Source: Closterium sp. Naga37s-1
Lineage: Eukaryota > Streptophyta > Zygnematophyceae > Desmidiales > Closteriaceae
Assembly (NCBI GenBank): GCA_947471745.1
Contig: CANJKZ010001023.1
Span: forward strand, 1,005,001 to 1,069,000
Direction: 5' to 3'
Length of the DNA: 64,000 nt
Of the stretch, positions 1 through 11,112 are shown piece after piece. Every line of letters starts with the position of its first letter. The first letter of the stretch is position 1. The notes under the pieces are model-generated. The model was given only the letters and a program-made list of their open reading frames with translations. It had not been told where the DNA came from and did not search any database. Both the position numbers and the translations under genes were made by a program.

Positions 1-207
1 ACAAAGTAATGTAACTATCTTCAATATCTTGAGGTGTACCCTTTTGGCAAGCTTCGAAATCACTTGAGGCTTGACACCAAGGCTCGGGCTCTTCATCACA
101 AACTCATCCTTGAGTTCTTGATGGGTCTGCTGCACACACCTGCGACACGCCGAACGTTCGACACAGGACAAAATAGAAACCGCGCACGACAAAATAGAAA
201 CCGCGCG
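1..207 (-). mobile_element. Fragment of an LTR of family F (inverted copy)
   Basis: This stretch is the reverse complement, with moderate divergence, of about 8930-9120 inside the solo LTR at 8768-9521. Shared landmarks are the segment around the CACCTGCGACACGCCGAACG string and the ACAAAATAG motif. It is an old, truncated fossil that runs off the left edge and abuts Copia element G. Confidence 0.7.
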
Positions 208-1599
208 CGAGACACACTGAGGTGCTACGTTCTCTTGTACGTCGACGACTTGATTTTTGCTACTGCTGGCACTGAGGTGCTAGTGAAGGCGGAGCTGCAA
301 GAGAGACACACTTGCACTTACATGGGTGAGTTCCGGAGCTATCTTGGCTTGCAGATCATCGGGGACAGAGCACGGTGCACCATCACCCTGACTCAGTCAC
401 ATATCATGCATCAGGTCCTTCAGCGCTTTGGCTTCCAGTACTCCTCCCTACAGCCCACTCCTCTGCCTACTGGCCACTCGCTCTCAGCTCCACTTTCGGA
501 CAAGTCCGTAGAGCTGAGTGGTCTGTATCCAGAGCTTGTGGGTTGCATGATGTACTTGATGACGTGCACACGGCCTTACCTCGCATACCCTCTCAGCCTC
601 CTGCTCGCTACGTGGCTCCCGGTAGACACCGAAAGGTGCAATGGGATGCTGCGAACAGGGTACTATGTTACTTGTACAATTCATCGGGCATGGGGCTCGT
701 GCTTGGAGGACAGGGTTCAGTGGAACTCACAGGACACTTCGACGCTTCTTGTGCCGACGACCAGGCGACTCAGCGTTTGTCATAGGGTTACGCCTTCAGT
801 CTTGGCTCTGGCTCTGTATCGTGGAGATCCACTCGTTCTTCGTCTGTCCTTGGTTCTAGCTGTGAGGCCGAGATCTACGCTGGGGCTATGGCTGCACAGG
901 AGCTACACTGGCTGACCTGCCTACTGACCAACTTGGGGGAGCGGCCTCGTTCTCCTCCAGTTCTGTACGTTGACAACAAGGCCATGCTGGCCTTGTGTCA
1001 CAAGCAGAGACTGGAGCACAGAACAAAGCACATTGCTCTTCGCTACTTTCTTGGTCGAGAGCTGCAGCAGCGTGGTCAACTTTGCCTTTCCTACGTGGCC
1101 TCTCGGGTCAACACTGCTGATGTCTTCACCAAGGCCCTCAGGTCTGGTGATCATCAGCGTTTTTGCACTACTCTTGGGCTTCTGCCCGTTCTGCCTCACC
1201 TGCTTGTCTCTTGATCTTGCATTTGTTGTACACTGATTTATGTATTTATACTTGCATGTTTACTCTTGCTAGGTTATGATTAGTGTCCCGCCTTGCTATT
1301 ACAACTCTGCTTGTGAACTGGCCTTGTGGCCGCTTGCTTGTGCTCAGAATGAATAGTGATCTTGAGATCCACCCTGGGCTTTGCTTTGTTCGCTTCTCTT
1401 GACTGATCTTGTGACCATTTGCTTGCCTTCATCGTTTTTCATGCACCTCACTTAGGCTATGGGGTGTGTCAAAGTTATATTCACTATAGTCATCTAGCCT
1501 ACAGTAATTTGCATGTTAGGGGTACATCCATTTCCTCGACGATCTCTTGTACCCCACCCTTTGACCTAGTCGACCCATTCCCTGCCTCATACTTTAACA
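208..1599 (+). mobile_element. Copia element G, 3' part (RT, RNase H, 3' LTR), broken fossil
   Basis: Recognisable parts are the reverse transcriptase core (YVDDLIFAT near 235-265), the RNase H region (DNKAMLALC and KHIALRYF near 970-1050), a 3' untranslated stretch, and a 3' LTR of about 133 bp (1467-1599) starting TGTCAAAG and ending TAACA. It belongs to the same short-LTR group as B, C and D. The 5' part is missing from the window and the remaining frame has several breaks. The 3' end falls in the 30-bp minisatellite derived from host exon DNA. Confidence 0.8.
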
Positions 1600-1609
1600 C
1601 ACGCACTCA

Positions 1610-1873
1610 CACCATCATGCCAGGAACACCATGCGCTCACACCATCATGTCAGGAACACCACGCGCTCACACCATCATGCGTGAAACACCACGCGCTCAG
1701 ACCATCATTCCAGGAACACCACGCACTCACACCATCATGCCAGGAACACCATGCGCTCATACCATCATGCCAGGAACACCACGCGCTCACAACATCATGC
1801 CAAGAACACCACGTGCTCACACCATTATGCCAGGAACACCACGCGCTCACACCATCATGCCAGGAACACAGAA
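1610..1873. repeat. 30-bp minisatellite, about 8.7 copies
   Basis: The unit is close to CACCATCATGCCAGGAACAC followed by CACGCGCTCA. The CCAGGAACAC part matches the end of the terminal-exon copies at 14349-14815, so the array seems to have grown from the edge of a duplicated host exon. It sits between element G and the broken exon copy. Confidence 0.95.
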
Positions 1874-1943
1874 CCAGCTTGTGACTTGAGCCACACCCGC
1901 AGGTCCTCCCTGTCAACACACAGCCCCTGTAGCACGCTCGTGC
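1874..1943 (-). pseudogene. Left half of a terminal-exon copy split by element D
   Basis: Read on the minus strand this matches the last part of the exon at 14708-15032 (a leucine-rich stretch ending in VFLA). The match ends at the target duplication CGTGC (1939-1943) and resumes at 10117 beyond element D. This is a duplicated copy of the PPR gene's presumed last exon. Confidence 0.75.
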
Positions 1944-2085
1944 TGTCAAACTGTATGTCTGTGTTCTCTCTAGGCTATAGTGGGTTAGCCTACAAGGGGT
2001 ACAACACTTTAGGGTTAGTACTTGTACCCAACTCTGACATTCATTCCTGCACAGTTGATTCTGACATGGTATTCAGAGCAGGAAA

Positions 2086-4452
2086 TGTTAAGATACTAAG
2101 CATGAGTAGGCTTAGGAGCCATAGGTTTAGTAGCTTAGTGATCGAGTTCGAGGGTAAGGAGAAGTGTCGAGAAAGTTGAGAGGGGGGGAATGTTCACTAT
2201 AGCACAAGAGTACATATAGCAAACAGAGCATGCAAGGTGCACCACCAACTAGAAAGTTATATGACTACAGTATTCTACACTACAGGCAGTTATAGAACAA
2301 TATATAGAATTATATATTAGTCTGACACGCCCCCATAAGTGCCTGTAGGGAAGAATGTACAGTCAACGCCCCCTGAAGGGGTACACCAAGCGCAGGAGAA
2401 GGAGAGGGGAAGTAAGGAGGAGGAGGGACTGTGACAGGAGAGGAGATGGGAGGCGACGGCGGAAGCGGCAGACACACGGCGTAACTGGAGCAACTGGCAC
2501 ACGGGCAACTGGAGCAACAGGCACACTGGCAACTGGAGCAACTGGCACACGGGCAACTGGAGTAACTGGCTCCGCGGCTAGACGAGCGGCAGGAGCAACT
2601 GACCCACGGGCTACTGGAGCAACGGGCTCACTGGCGACTGGAGCTACGGGCTCACGGGCGACTGGCGCAACGGTCTCACGGGCGACTGGAGCTGCTGGCT
2701 TCACGGCGGCCACCTCCACTCAACCTCCCCCACCTGTCCCACACTCATCACCCCCACACCCGCCACCCCCATACCCATTACCCCCACACCCGCCACCCCC
2801 ATACCCATCACCCCCACACCCGCCACCCCCATACCCACCCCCCCACGGCTGCACCGGGTCCAGGAGCGGCTGCTGCAGTGGCGGCTGCTCCAGGGGCGGC
2901 TGCTCCAGGGGCGGCAGCTCCAGGGGCCAGGGGCGGTTCCTGCAGTGGCGGCTGCTCCAGTGGCCAGGGGCGGCTGCTGCAGGGGCGGTTGCTCCAGGGG
3001 CCAGGGGCGGCTGCAGGTGCGGCTGCTCCAGAGGCCAGGGGCGGCTGTTGCAGTGGCGGCTGCTCCAGAGGCCAGGGGCGGCTGCTGCAGGGGCGGCTGC
3101 TCCAGGGGCGGCTGCTCCAGGGGCGGCTGCTGCAGTGGCAGCTGCTCCAGAGGCCAGGGGCGGCTGCTGCAGGGGCGGCTGCTCCAGGGGCCAGGGGCGG
3201 TTCCTGCAGTGGCGGCTGCTCCAGTGGCCAGGGGCGGCTGCTGCAGGGGCGGCTGCTCCAGGGGCCAGGGGCGGCTGCAGGTGCGGCTGCTCCAGGGGCC
3301 AGGGGCGGCTGTTGCAGTGGCGGCTGCTCCAGAGGCCAGGGGCGGCTGCTCCAGGGGCGGCTGCTGCAGTGGCAGCTGCTCCAGAGGCCAGGGGCGGCTG
3401 CTGCAGGGGCGGCTGCTCCAGGGGCCAGGGGCGGCTGCAGGTGCGGCTGCTCCAGGGGCCAGGGGCGGCTGCTGCAGTGGCGGCTGCTCCAGAGGCCAGG
3501 GGCGGCTGCTGCAGTGGCGGCTGCTCGAGGGGCGGCTGCTGCAGTGGCAGCAGCTCCAGGGGCGGCTGCAGTTGCAAGGCAGGCCCGCGCGCTGTTGAAA
3601 AGCAGGCGCGGGCACTGGGGAGGCAGAGGCGGCGGCCAGGGGGGGGGGGGGGGGGGGGGGCGCGACGAGCAGGTGACGGGGCCACTAGGGGCGGCAACGG
3701 AGCCGCGAGGGGCGGCGACCGGGCCGAGAAGGGCGGCGACGGGGCCGCTAGGGTCGGCAACGGGGCCGCTAAGGGCGGCGACGGGGCCGCTAGGGGCGGC
3801 AACGGGGCCGCTAAGGGCGGCGACGGGGCCGAGAAGGGGCGGCGACAGGGCCGCGAAGGGGCCGCGAGGGGCCGAGAAGGGCGGCGACGGGGCCGCTAGG
3901 AGTGGCGACAGGGCCGATAGGGGCGGCGACAGGGCCGCGAAGTGTGGCGACGGGGCCGCTAAGGGTGGCGCGAGGGGCCGTGAGAGGAGCAGCGACGGGG
4001 CCGCGAAGAGGTCGTGAGGGGCCGAGAAGGGCGGCGATGGGGCAGGAAGACGCCGCTCGCCCGGGGCGCACGGCGGGCGGAAAACCGCCACGCGCCCCGG
4101 GCGCGTGGCGGGAAGAAAAAGGTGTCGCGCGCCACGGGGCGCGCGACAGACAGGAAAGCAGCGGAAGCACGTGGGGCCCACAGGCCAAGAGCGTAGTCGC
4201 TCTGATTCCATGTTAAGATACTAAGCATGAGTAGGCTTAGGAGCCATAGGTTTAGTAGCTTAGTGATCGAGTTCGAGGGTAAGGAGAAGTGTCGAGAAAG
4301 TTGAGAGGGGGGGAATGTTCACTATAGCACAAGAGTACATATAGCAAACAGAGCATGCAAGGTGCACCACCAACTAGAAAGTTATATGACTACAGTATTC
4401 TACACTACAAGCAGTTATAGAACAATATATAGAATTATATATTAGTCTGACA
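2086..4452 (-). mobile_element. Non-autonomous LTR element E (TRIM/LARD-like), inside D
   Basis: Two 242-bp LTRs (2086-2327 and 4211-4452) differ at one base seen by eye and are flanked by the duplication GGAAA (2081-2085 and 4453-4457). On the minus strand a primer site TGGAATCAGAGC lies next to the 4211-4452 LTR, and a purine tract (TATGGGGGCG) lies next to the other. The 1.9-kb interior is almost entirely GC-rich minisatellite with no gag or pol. The long open frames across it are low-complexity artefacts. It looks structurally whole and young; it would need proteins from a related Copia element. Confidence 0.9.
2455..4200. repeat. GC-rich minisatellites forming the interior of E
   Basis: There are three blocks in + coordinates: a GCAACTGGAG-type block (2480-2690), a block of CCCCCACACCCGCCACCCCC units (2745-2840), and a long block built from GGCGGCTGCTCCAGGGGC units (2870-3560), then GGGGCCGCTAAGGGCGGCGA-like units (3680-4020). 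A run of about 20 G lies near 3641-3660. The block is open in several frames on both strands because of the repeats. Confidence 0.9.
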
Positions 4453-4539
4453 GGAAACCTATTAGGTTTTTAGGGCCCACCGATCGTTCCGCTAGTTCCT
4501 GCCCGAAGCGCCCTTGCGCTTTCCGGCCCTCTGGCATAG

Positions 4540-5180
4540 TGTCACGCTGCCCTGCAGCTACTCGCACTGCCTGCCCTAGCACGCTGCCCTGATGTCACGC
4601 GCGCCCCTGCTGCCCGCAAGCAGCCCCTGCCCCACGCGCCCCTGCTGCCCGCGAGCAGCTCCTGCCCCGCGCGCCCCTGCTGCCCGCGAGCAGCCCCTGC
4701 CCCGAGCGCCCCTGCTGCCCGCGAGCAGCCCCTGCCCCACGCGTCACTACTGCCCGTGAGCAGCCCCTGTCCCAAGCGCCCCTGCTGCCCACAAGCAGCC
4801 CCTTCCCTGCGCGCCCCTTCTGGCCGCGAGCAGCCCCGCAGCCCTAAAAGTGTCAGCGCGCCCCGCTGCTAAGCGCGCCAGCGTGCCCCGCAGCCTAGCG
4901 TGCCAGTGCGCCCCGCAGCCCAGCATGCCAGCGCGCCCCGCAACCCTAAAAGCGCCAGCGCGCGTTGCTGCCCAGCGCGCTGCTGCTGCACACGCTGCTA
5001 CTGCACACGCTGCTACTGCTGCGCTATGCCCTGCCGAGCAGTGCTGCTCTGCCCTAGCCGCACTGCCCTGCCCCTACTGAACCACATTGTCCTACTGCTA
5101 CTTCTACTGCTACTGCTACAGCTGCTGCTACTACTGCTGCTGTTGCTCGTGCTGCCAATGCTGGCAGTACTGCTGCTACT
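4540..5180. repeat. Leader minisatellites of element D
   Basis: A roughly 35-bp unit containing CCTGCTGCCCGCGAGCAGCC repeats from about 4595 to 4835. It is followed by a GCGCCCCGCAGCC-type block to about 4990 and a CTG/CTA-rich run to 5185. The block occupies the leader between the primer site and the coding remains of D. Confidence 0.9.
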
Positions 5181-7053
5181 GCGCTAGCCTGTACCTTGCT
5201 CCCCACGTACTCTACTGACCTCCACAGTTGGCAGCGTGTCTCTTAGCCAGAGACCTCGCCCACACTCCGGTGGAAGGGGAAGGTTGGCAATGCGTCGGTG
5301 TTTTGGGTCTGGGGTGCGCTCTCCCTTGTTTGCCATGCCAAAGCGAGCAAGCTTTCCTCTCGCACTCTCCGCTGCGTCTTCCTTGGCTTCCCCACCGACG
5401 CCCTGCCGTGGCAGTTCTACCACCCGCACTCGCGTCGAGTCTTTTCCTCCCAAGCCGACACCTTTGACGAGTCTGCTTGTTCCTACAGACTACACCCGCA
5501 TGCGTCCCACCTGGTCCCCCTAGCGCCTCTCTTCCTGGTTTTCCGCCTCGACCGTCTTCGCCGCCTCCGCAGCCTGCTGCTGTGGACTCTGGAGCTGAGA
5601 CTGCTGGTGCTAAGCCTGGGGGTGCTGAGAGAGAGGGTGAGGGTTTTGGGGGTGCTGCGGCTGGGGGTGCTGGTTCTGGGGGTGCTGCGACTGGGGGTGT
5701 TGCGAGTCCTAGTGGCGGTGGAGCTGTGGGTGACCGTGCTGGAGGTCCTGGAACTGGACAGCCACCGCAGCCTGATCTACTTGAGACGCTCTCGCCAGAG
5801 GCGATTTGTGCGTGGATCGTTTGGCGAGGCAGTTCTGGTGGTGGAGGGTACGGTCCTGCTGGTGCTGGCGCTACTAGTCCTGGAGGTACTGCTGGTGCTC
5901 GAGGTGCTGGAGGTACTACTAGAGGTGCTGGAGGTGCTGCTGGTGCTGGAGGTACTAGAGGTGCTGTTGGTGCTGGAAGTACTAGAGTTTCTAGTCCTGG
6001 AGGTGTTGGAGGTGCTGCTTGTGCTCGAGGTGCCGGGGCTACTAGTCCTGGAGGTGCTACTAGTGCTGGAGGTGCTGGAGCCGCTTGTCCTGGAGGTCCA
6101 GCTGGTGCTGGAGGTGCTGGAGCTGCTGGCACTGGAGGTGCTGGTGCTGCTGGTGTTGGAGGTGCTGGAGGTGTTGCCGGCGCTGGAGGCATTGGAGCTG
6201 GAGGTATTGGAGCTGCTAGTCCTGAAGGTGCTCGTACAGGAGGTGCTGAAGCTGCCAGAGCTGGTGGTGCTGCTGGTGCTGGAGGTGCTAGAGGTGCTGG
6301 AGGTGCTGCTGAGGGTGCTAGAGGTACTGGAGGTGCTAGAGGTGCTAGAGCTGCCGGAGCAGGTGGTGCTGCTAGTGCTGGAGGTGCTGCTGGAGCTGCT
6401 GGAGCTGGAGGTGCTGGAGGTACTGCTGGTGCTAGAGGTTCTGGCGCTGCCGGAGCTCGTGGTGCTGCTAGTGCTGGAGGTGCTATGGGAGCTGCTGGTG
6501 TTGGAGGTGCTGGTGCTGCTGGTGCTAAAGGAGCTGGAGCTGCTGGTACTACCCCGCCCCGACCGCTTTTCTACCCGCAGTCGTCCCTGCAGCCGCCTGA
6601 CTCGGTCCTTCGCCAGGTTCTTAGTCTCCCGTCTTCCACTGGCCTCACTCCACCTCTCCTGTGTCCACCGACAGACCAGTCTCAGCCACAGCTATTGCCT
6701 GGCTCCCCGCTGTCTGCTCCCGCTCCTCACACTGAGGTGACTGAGTCCCTGACTGAGCAACGTAAGCCTCAGACTCGTACTTCCACACCTGTTCGTGTTT
6801 GTCGTGTCCTGCTCTCCCAGGCACTCACAGTATGGCACATCGTCCTTCCTTTGTTCCGCAGCGTGTTGTCCTGCCTGAGCCTCCTGCGTCCTCTCTTCCG
6901 CACATTCCTTACCCTGAGTCCAACCTTGCTCGTGTTGCCAGTCCTACTGTCACTCGTCTTCTTGCTACTGTCATCACTAACCCTGACTTTGAGTCTACTG
7001 CTGCGTTCGCCCTAGTCACTGAGCTAGTCGACTTTGCAGCTATGAGTCGTCTC

Positions 7054-7262
7054 TGTTGAAATATATTTCTTATATATACTGCTTGTAGCAATAGTTAGTG
7101 TAGTGTTACATTGGTGGTCACCTCATTCCCTTGTCTCTTGCACTATATCTTGTATCATTACTCCTTAGTGTACACCTTTCTCTTTTGCTAAACTCTCTCG
7201 ATACTCATGCTTTTACCCTAAACTCTAGCCATGGTTCCTAAGGATAACTAGCCGTTTTGATA
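7054..7262. mobile_element. 209-bp AT-rich insertion in D, possible small solo LTR
   Basis: Alignment with element B shows extra AT-rich sequence between the D segments that correspond to B around 30200. It starts TGTTGAAATA and is bordered by GTCTC (7049-7053) and GTTTC (7263-7267), an imperfect 5-bp duplication. The right end lacks a clear CA terminus, so the class is uncertain. Confidence 0.5.
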
Positions 7263-8767
7263 GTTTCGACTACGTCGTGATTCTTGTTACTGAGTCTGAG
7301 TCTGTCTGTCCTTCGTCCGTCGGAGGTGAGCCTGCCCTTAGAAGTGATGTTCTTGAGGACAGGCAGTTTGAGCTTAAGTGTGTTGCGGCCGCTTTACCTC
7401 GTTTCGCATCCATGGTGCTTTGCCCTGATGGAGACCCGGATGCACTTGACATCCCTACTCTGCGCTCTTACGCCGAGGCGATCGCGGGTGAGTACTCCTC
7501 TCAGTGGCAGACAGCCATGGACCCAGAGATGGGTTCCTGGAACCTACATCGATGAGGTTCTTCCTCCTGGGGTGAACGTAGTCGATGACATGTGGATTTT
7601 CATAGTGAAGCGGCCGCCGGGTTCTCCGCCTAACTTCAAGGTGTGTTACGTTGCTTGAGGCTTCATTCGGCGACAGGGGGTCGACTTCTTCCAAACCTTC
7701 TTCCCCACCCCGAAGATGTTTACTCTTTGGGTGTTGCTGCACGTTGCAGCACAGCGTGACTACGAGCTGCACTTCCTCGACTTCTCCACAGCTTTCTTCT
7801 AGGGCAGCCTTCACGAGGAGATCTGGCTGCGCCGCCCACCTGGCTTCACCGCCCACCTGGCTTTATCGCCAGGCGCCTCGCGAGTTGCACGACACACTGA
7901 GGATAACACTTGCGGCTCTTGGGTTTGCTCCTTCCTCTTCTGGCCTGTTGTTGTTTTTACGCACGGACACTACCCTGCCACCGTTATACGTTCATGTGTA
8001 CGTCGACGACTTGGTTTTTGCTACTGCTGACACTGAGGCGCTGGTCCTAGTGAAGGCGGAGCTGCAGGAGAGACGCACCTGCACTGACCTGGGTGAGCTG
8101 CGGAGCTATCTTGGCTTGCAGATCACCCGGGACAGAGCACGGCGCACCATCACCCTAACTCAGTCACGCATCGTGCACCAGGTCCTTCATCGCTTCGGCT
8201 TTCAGTTCTCCTCGCCACAACCCACTCCTCTGTCTACCGGTCACTCGCTCTCAGCTCCACCTTCGGACGAGTCCGTAGAGCTGAGTGGTTCCTACCCAGA
8301 GCTTATGGGTTTCCTCATGTACGTGATAGCGTGCACACAACCTGACCTCGCGTACCCTGTCAACCTCCTGGCTCGCTACATGGCTCCCGGTAGACATCGA
8401 AAGGTGCACTGGGATGCTGCGAAGAGGGTACTGCGTTACTTGTGCAGTACATCGGGCATGGGGCTCGTGCTTGAAGGACGGGGTTCAGTGGTACTCACAG
8501 GACACTCTGACGCTTCTTGGGCCGACAACCAGGCGACTCAGCGTTTGTCACAGGGTTACATCTTCAGTTTTGGCTCTGGCTCTGTCTCGTGGAGGTCTAC
8601 TCGTTCTTTTTTTGTGCTTGGTTCCAGCTGTGAGGCCAAGATCTACGCTGGGGCCATGGCTGCACAGGAGCTACGCTGACTAACCTACCTACTGACCGAC
8701 TTCGGGGAGTGGCCTCGTTCTCTTCCAGTTCTGTACGTCGACAACAAGGCAATGCTTGCCTTGTGTC

Positions 8768-9521
8768 TGTTGGTGCAACCCTACGGTTTGCATTCGGCTT
8801 GTTGTCCGTGTGCGTGCATGCGTGTGTGCATGGAATGGTATGAGGGCATGAAATAATATATATTTCATGCTTACAATAGTGTGTGAATGATGAGGCATGA
8901 TTTTGAATGTGTGTGTCGAGTCAATAGCGAGTTATCGCTATTTTGTCGTGTGTGGAACGTTCGGCGTGTCGCAGGTGTGCGCAGCAGACTTCCAAGAACT
9001 CAAGGAAGAATTTACCTTGAAGAACCAGAGCCTTGGTTTCAAGAATCAAGTGATTTCAAAGCTCTCCAAAAGGGTAAACTTTAAGATAGTGAGAATAGTT
9101 GCATTACTTTGTGTAGTGTAACATTTCTCTTGGTGTAGGCCCTTGTGGAGGGTAGTTTCGAGACTCTTCGTGGTTGGGGACAGTGTGGCACTGTTCCACA
9201 TCACTGTACCTCGGCTCTTGAGGTTTGTAGGAGCTGGGAGTCATTCCCAACTCGTAACTCTTCCTAATTTGTGTTCTAAGTCTATAGTGGCTGCAATAGT
9301 GCCGTTCGTTCAAACCGACGCTGTGTCGTCAATACTTGGTCAAATCGTGCGATCTAAATTGCCTAGTGTAGGCGACAATAAGACGCTCCAGATCCAAGTT
9401 GAATCAAGTCATTTGAAGCTGTGACCAGAACGCTATGAACGTTTGAAGCCGCTGTGCAGAAATCCGACTGTGCACTCTATCTTTCGTTTTAGGCACATTG
9501 GAGCCTACTGTGACTATAACA
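8768..9521. mobile_element. Solo LTR of family F inside D
   Basis: A 754-bp insertion begins TGTTGG and ends TAACA, flanked by a perfect GTGTC duplication (8763-8767 and 9522-9526), within the RNase H region of D. It has no coding capacity and no internal terminal repeat, which fits a solo LTR left after recombination. A diverged inverted copy of its middle lies at 1-207. Confidence 0.85.
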
Positions 9522-10116
9522 GTGTCGCGAGCAGAGACTGGAGCACAGAACGAAGCACATTGCTTTTCGCTACTTCCTTGCACATGAGCTGCAGCAGCGT
9601 CGTTAGCTCCACCTGTCTTACGTGGCCTCGCGGGCCAACACTGTTGATGTGTTCACCAAGGCCCTTGGGTCTGGTGATCATCAGCGTTTCTGCACAGCTC
9701 CTGGGCTTGTGCCAACTCTGCCTCACCTGCTGGTTGCTTGACTTGCTATTGCTGTACAATGATATATATCTTTATACCTGCTTGTTTACTCTTGCTATGT
9801 TATGATCACTGTACTGCCTTGCTATTATAACTCTGCATGTGAACTGGCCTAGTGGTTGTTTGCTTGTGCTCAGATTGTGTGGTGTCTTTGAGATCCATCT
9901 TGCGCTTTGCTTTGCTTGTTTTCTTGCTTGACTGGTCTTGCGACCGTTTATTGTGCTTGCTCTCCCCCACTTAGCCTGTGGGGGTGTGTCAAACTGTATC
10001 TTTGTGTTCTCTCTAGGCTATAGTGGGTTAGCCTACAAGGGGTACAACACTTTAGGGTTAGTTTTTGTACCCAACTTATTCATAGTTCATTCATTCCTGC
10101 ACAGTTGATTCTGGAA

Positions 10117-10190
10117 CGTGCCATGCAGTGTCTCTCCCTTCAGCCCTAGAGCCCGCACCATTGCCTCCATCGTCCCACAATCATCGATGC
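10117..10190 (-). pseudogene. Right half of the terminal-exon copy split by element D
   Basis: Minus-strand reading gives a segment like TMEAMVRALGLKGETLHGT, matching TMEAMLQALGLKGELLHGT in the exon at 14708-15032. It begins directly at the CGTGC duplication of element D and the similarity fades near 10175-10190. Confidence 0.75.
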
Positions 10191-10213
10191 ATGTCGAGCC
10201 TTTCGTGCTCTCT

Positions 10214-10385
10214 TGGAGCACAAAAACTGCACCGAGTGAAGGAAAAAGGCACAAAAACTGCACCGAGTGAAGGAAAAAGGCACAAAAACTGCACCGAGTG
10301 AAGGAAAAAGCACAAAAACTGAACTGAGTGAAGGAAAAGGCACAAAAACTACACCGAGTGAAAGAAACAGCACAAAAACTACTCG
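10214..10385. repeat. 31-bp minisatellite, about 6 copies
   Basis: The unit is close to AAAAACTGCACCGAGTGAAG plus GAAAAAGGCAC, with small length changes. It follows the right half of the broken exon copy. No function is visible. Confidence 0.9.
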
Positions 10386-10499
10386 TACTGCCATTTCTAT
10401 GCTCATGCCGACTGAACCTTGCAGCTGAATCCAGCAGCAGCACCACACACAACCCATCAGCTAGAGGCAACGGGCAATAACCAGCAACCACATGACACC

Positions 10500-10600
10500 C
10501 TGGCAACCACCATCAACCATACCCGGGTCTTCTTCTCCCTCCACACAACCCGTTGTCAGAATCCCAACCACTAGACCATTGTGATAAAAGGGCTTGTTAA
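10500..10600 (-). other. tRNA-Glu-like fragment, possible SINE head
   Basis: On the minus strand a box-A-like sequence TGGTCTAGTGG (10568-10578) sits in a context resembling the 5' half of eukaryotic tRNA-Glu, followed by a decayed B-box region around CCCGGGTATGG (10512-10530). There is no complete cloverleaf and no clear tail, so it is a tRNA relic or SINE head at best. The rest of 10390-10740 holds nothing else recognisable. Confidence 0.35.
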
Positions 10601-10743
10601 GTAGCGGGTCAGTGCGCCCATAACCCCCCAGGACAACGAGCCTGTAACCCTTCCCTAGGATCAATCGGGGATCACCAGTGGACCTCTGACACCCGTGACC
10701 CGCGATACGACTTAGACTGCATGGCACAGAACCCGGTCATGCC

Positions 10744-10862
10744 AGCCCTCCCTCCCTCCCTCCCTCCCTCCCTCCCTCCCTCCCTCCCTCCCTCCCTCCC
10801 TCCCTCCCTCCCTCCCTCCCTCCCTCCCTCCCTCCCTCCCTCCCTCCCTCTCTCCCTCTCCC
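10744..10862. repeat. (CCCT)n microsatellite
   Basis: A nearly perfect CCCT run of about 115 bp. It generates long spurious Gly/Arg/Glu and Pro/Ser open frames on both strands. Confidence 0.97.
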
Positions 10863-11112
10863 TCTCTTGTGGAGAAGGTGATGGCGAAGAGCGATGCGTT
10901 GAAGCAGCAGGCAGAGGAAGAAAACCCAACCCAATCCCTTCGTTTGCCCATTCTTTGTTCTGCGTGGCCAGCTTGACACAACGACAGGGCAGGAGGGATG
11001 CGAGAAGCGGCACAAGAGGGGAGTGTTTCTGCTTCCATACATGCACTTGTACAGTGTTCAAAAGTAAGAACCATAAACTCTTGCCTAGCACAAAACAGTG
11101 CACTAAACATTT

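Larger units (their letters stand above)
1944..10116 (+). mobile_element. Copia element D (short-LTR group), broken, carrying other elements
   Basis: The 5' LTR is 1944-2066 (123 bp, TGTCAAACTG to CTGACA) and the 3' LTR is 9987-10116. The 5-bp duplication CGTGC flanks it (1939-1943 and 10117-10121). A primer site resembling the initiator-Met tRNA complement follows the 5' LTR (TGGTATTCAGAGC, 2067-2079). Recognisable parts are the leader minisatellites, the end of integrase (about 5240-5480), a long Gly/Ala linker, RT (YVDDLVFAT near 8000) and RNase H. Guests are E (2086-4452), a small insertion (7054-7262) and F (8768-9521). The LTRs differ by several substitutions and a small indel, so D is older than B or E. 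It is incomplete and broken many times. Confidence 0.9.

Noticed and set aside
2355-4211. Open frames of 300-514 codons on both strands
   Set aside because: They are products of GC-rich minisatellites whose units keep several frames open at once; composition is almost only Gly/Ala/Pro/Arg/Gln/Leu, and they fill the interior of a leader-only LTR element.
8768-9521. Complete small LTR element with its own two LTRs
   Set aside because: No terminal direct repeat is found inside the 754 bp, so a solo LTR fits better.
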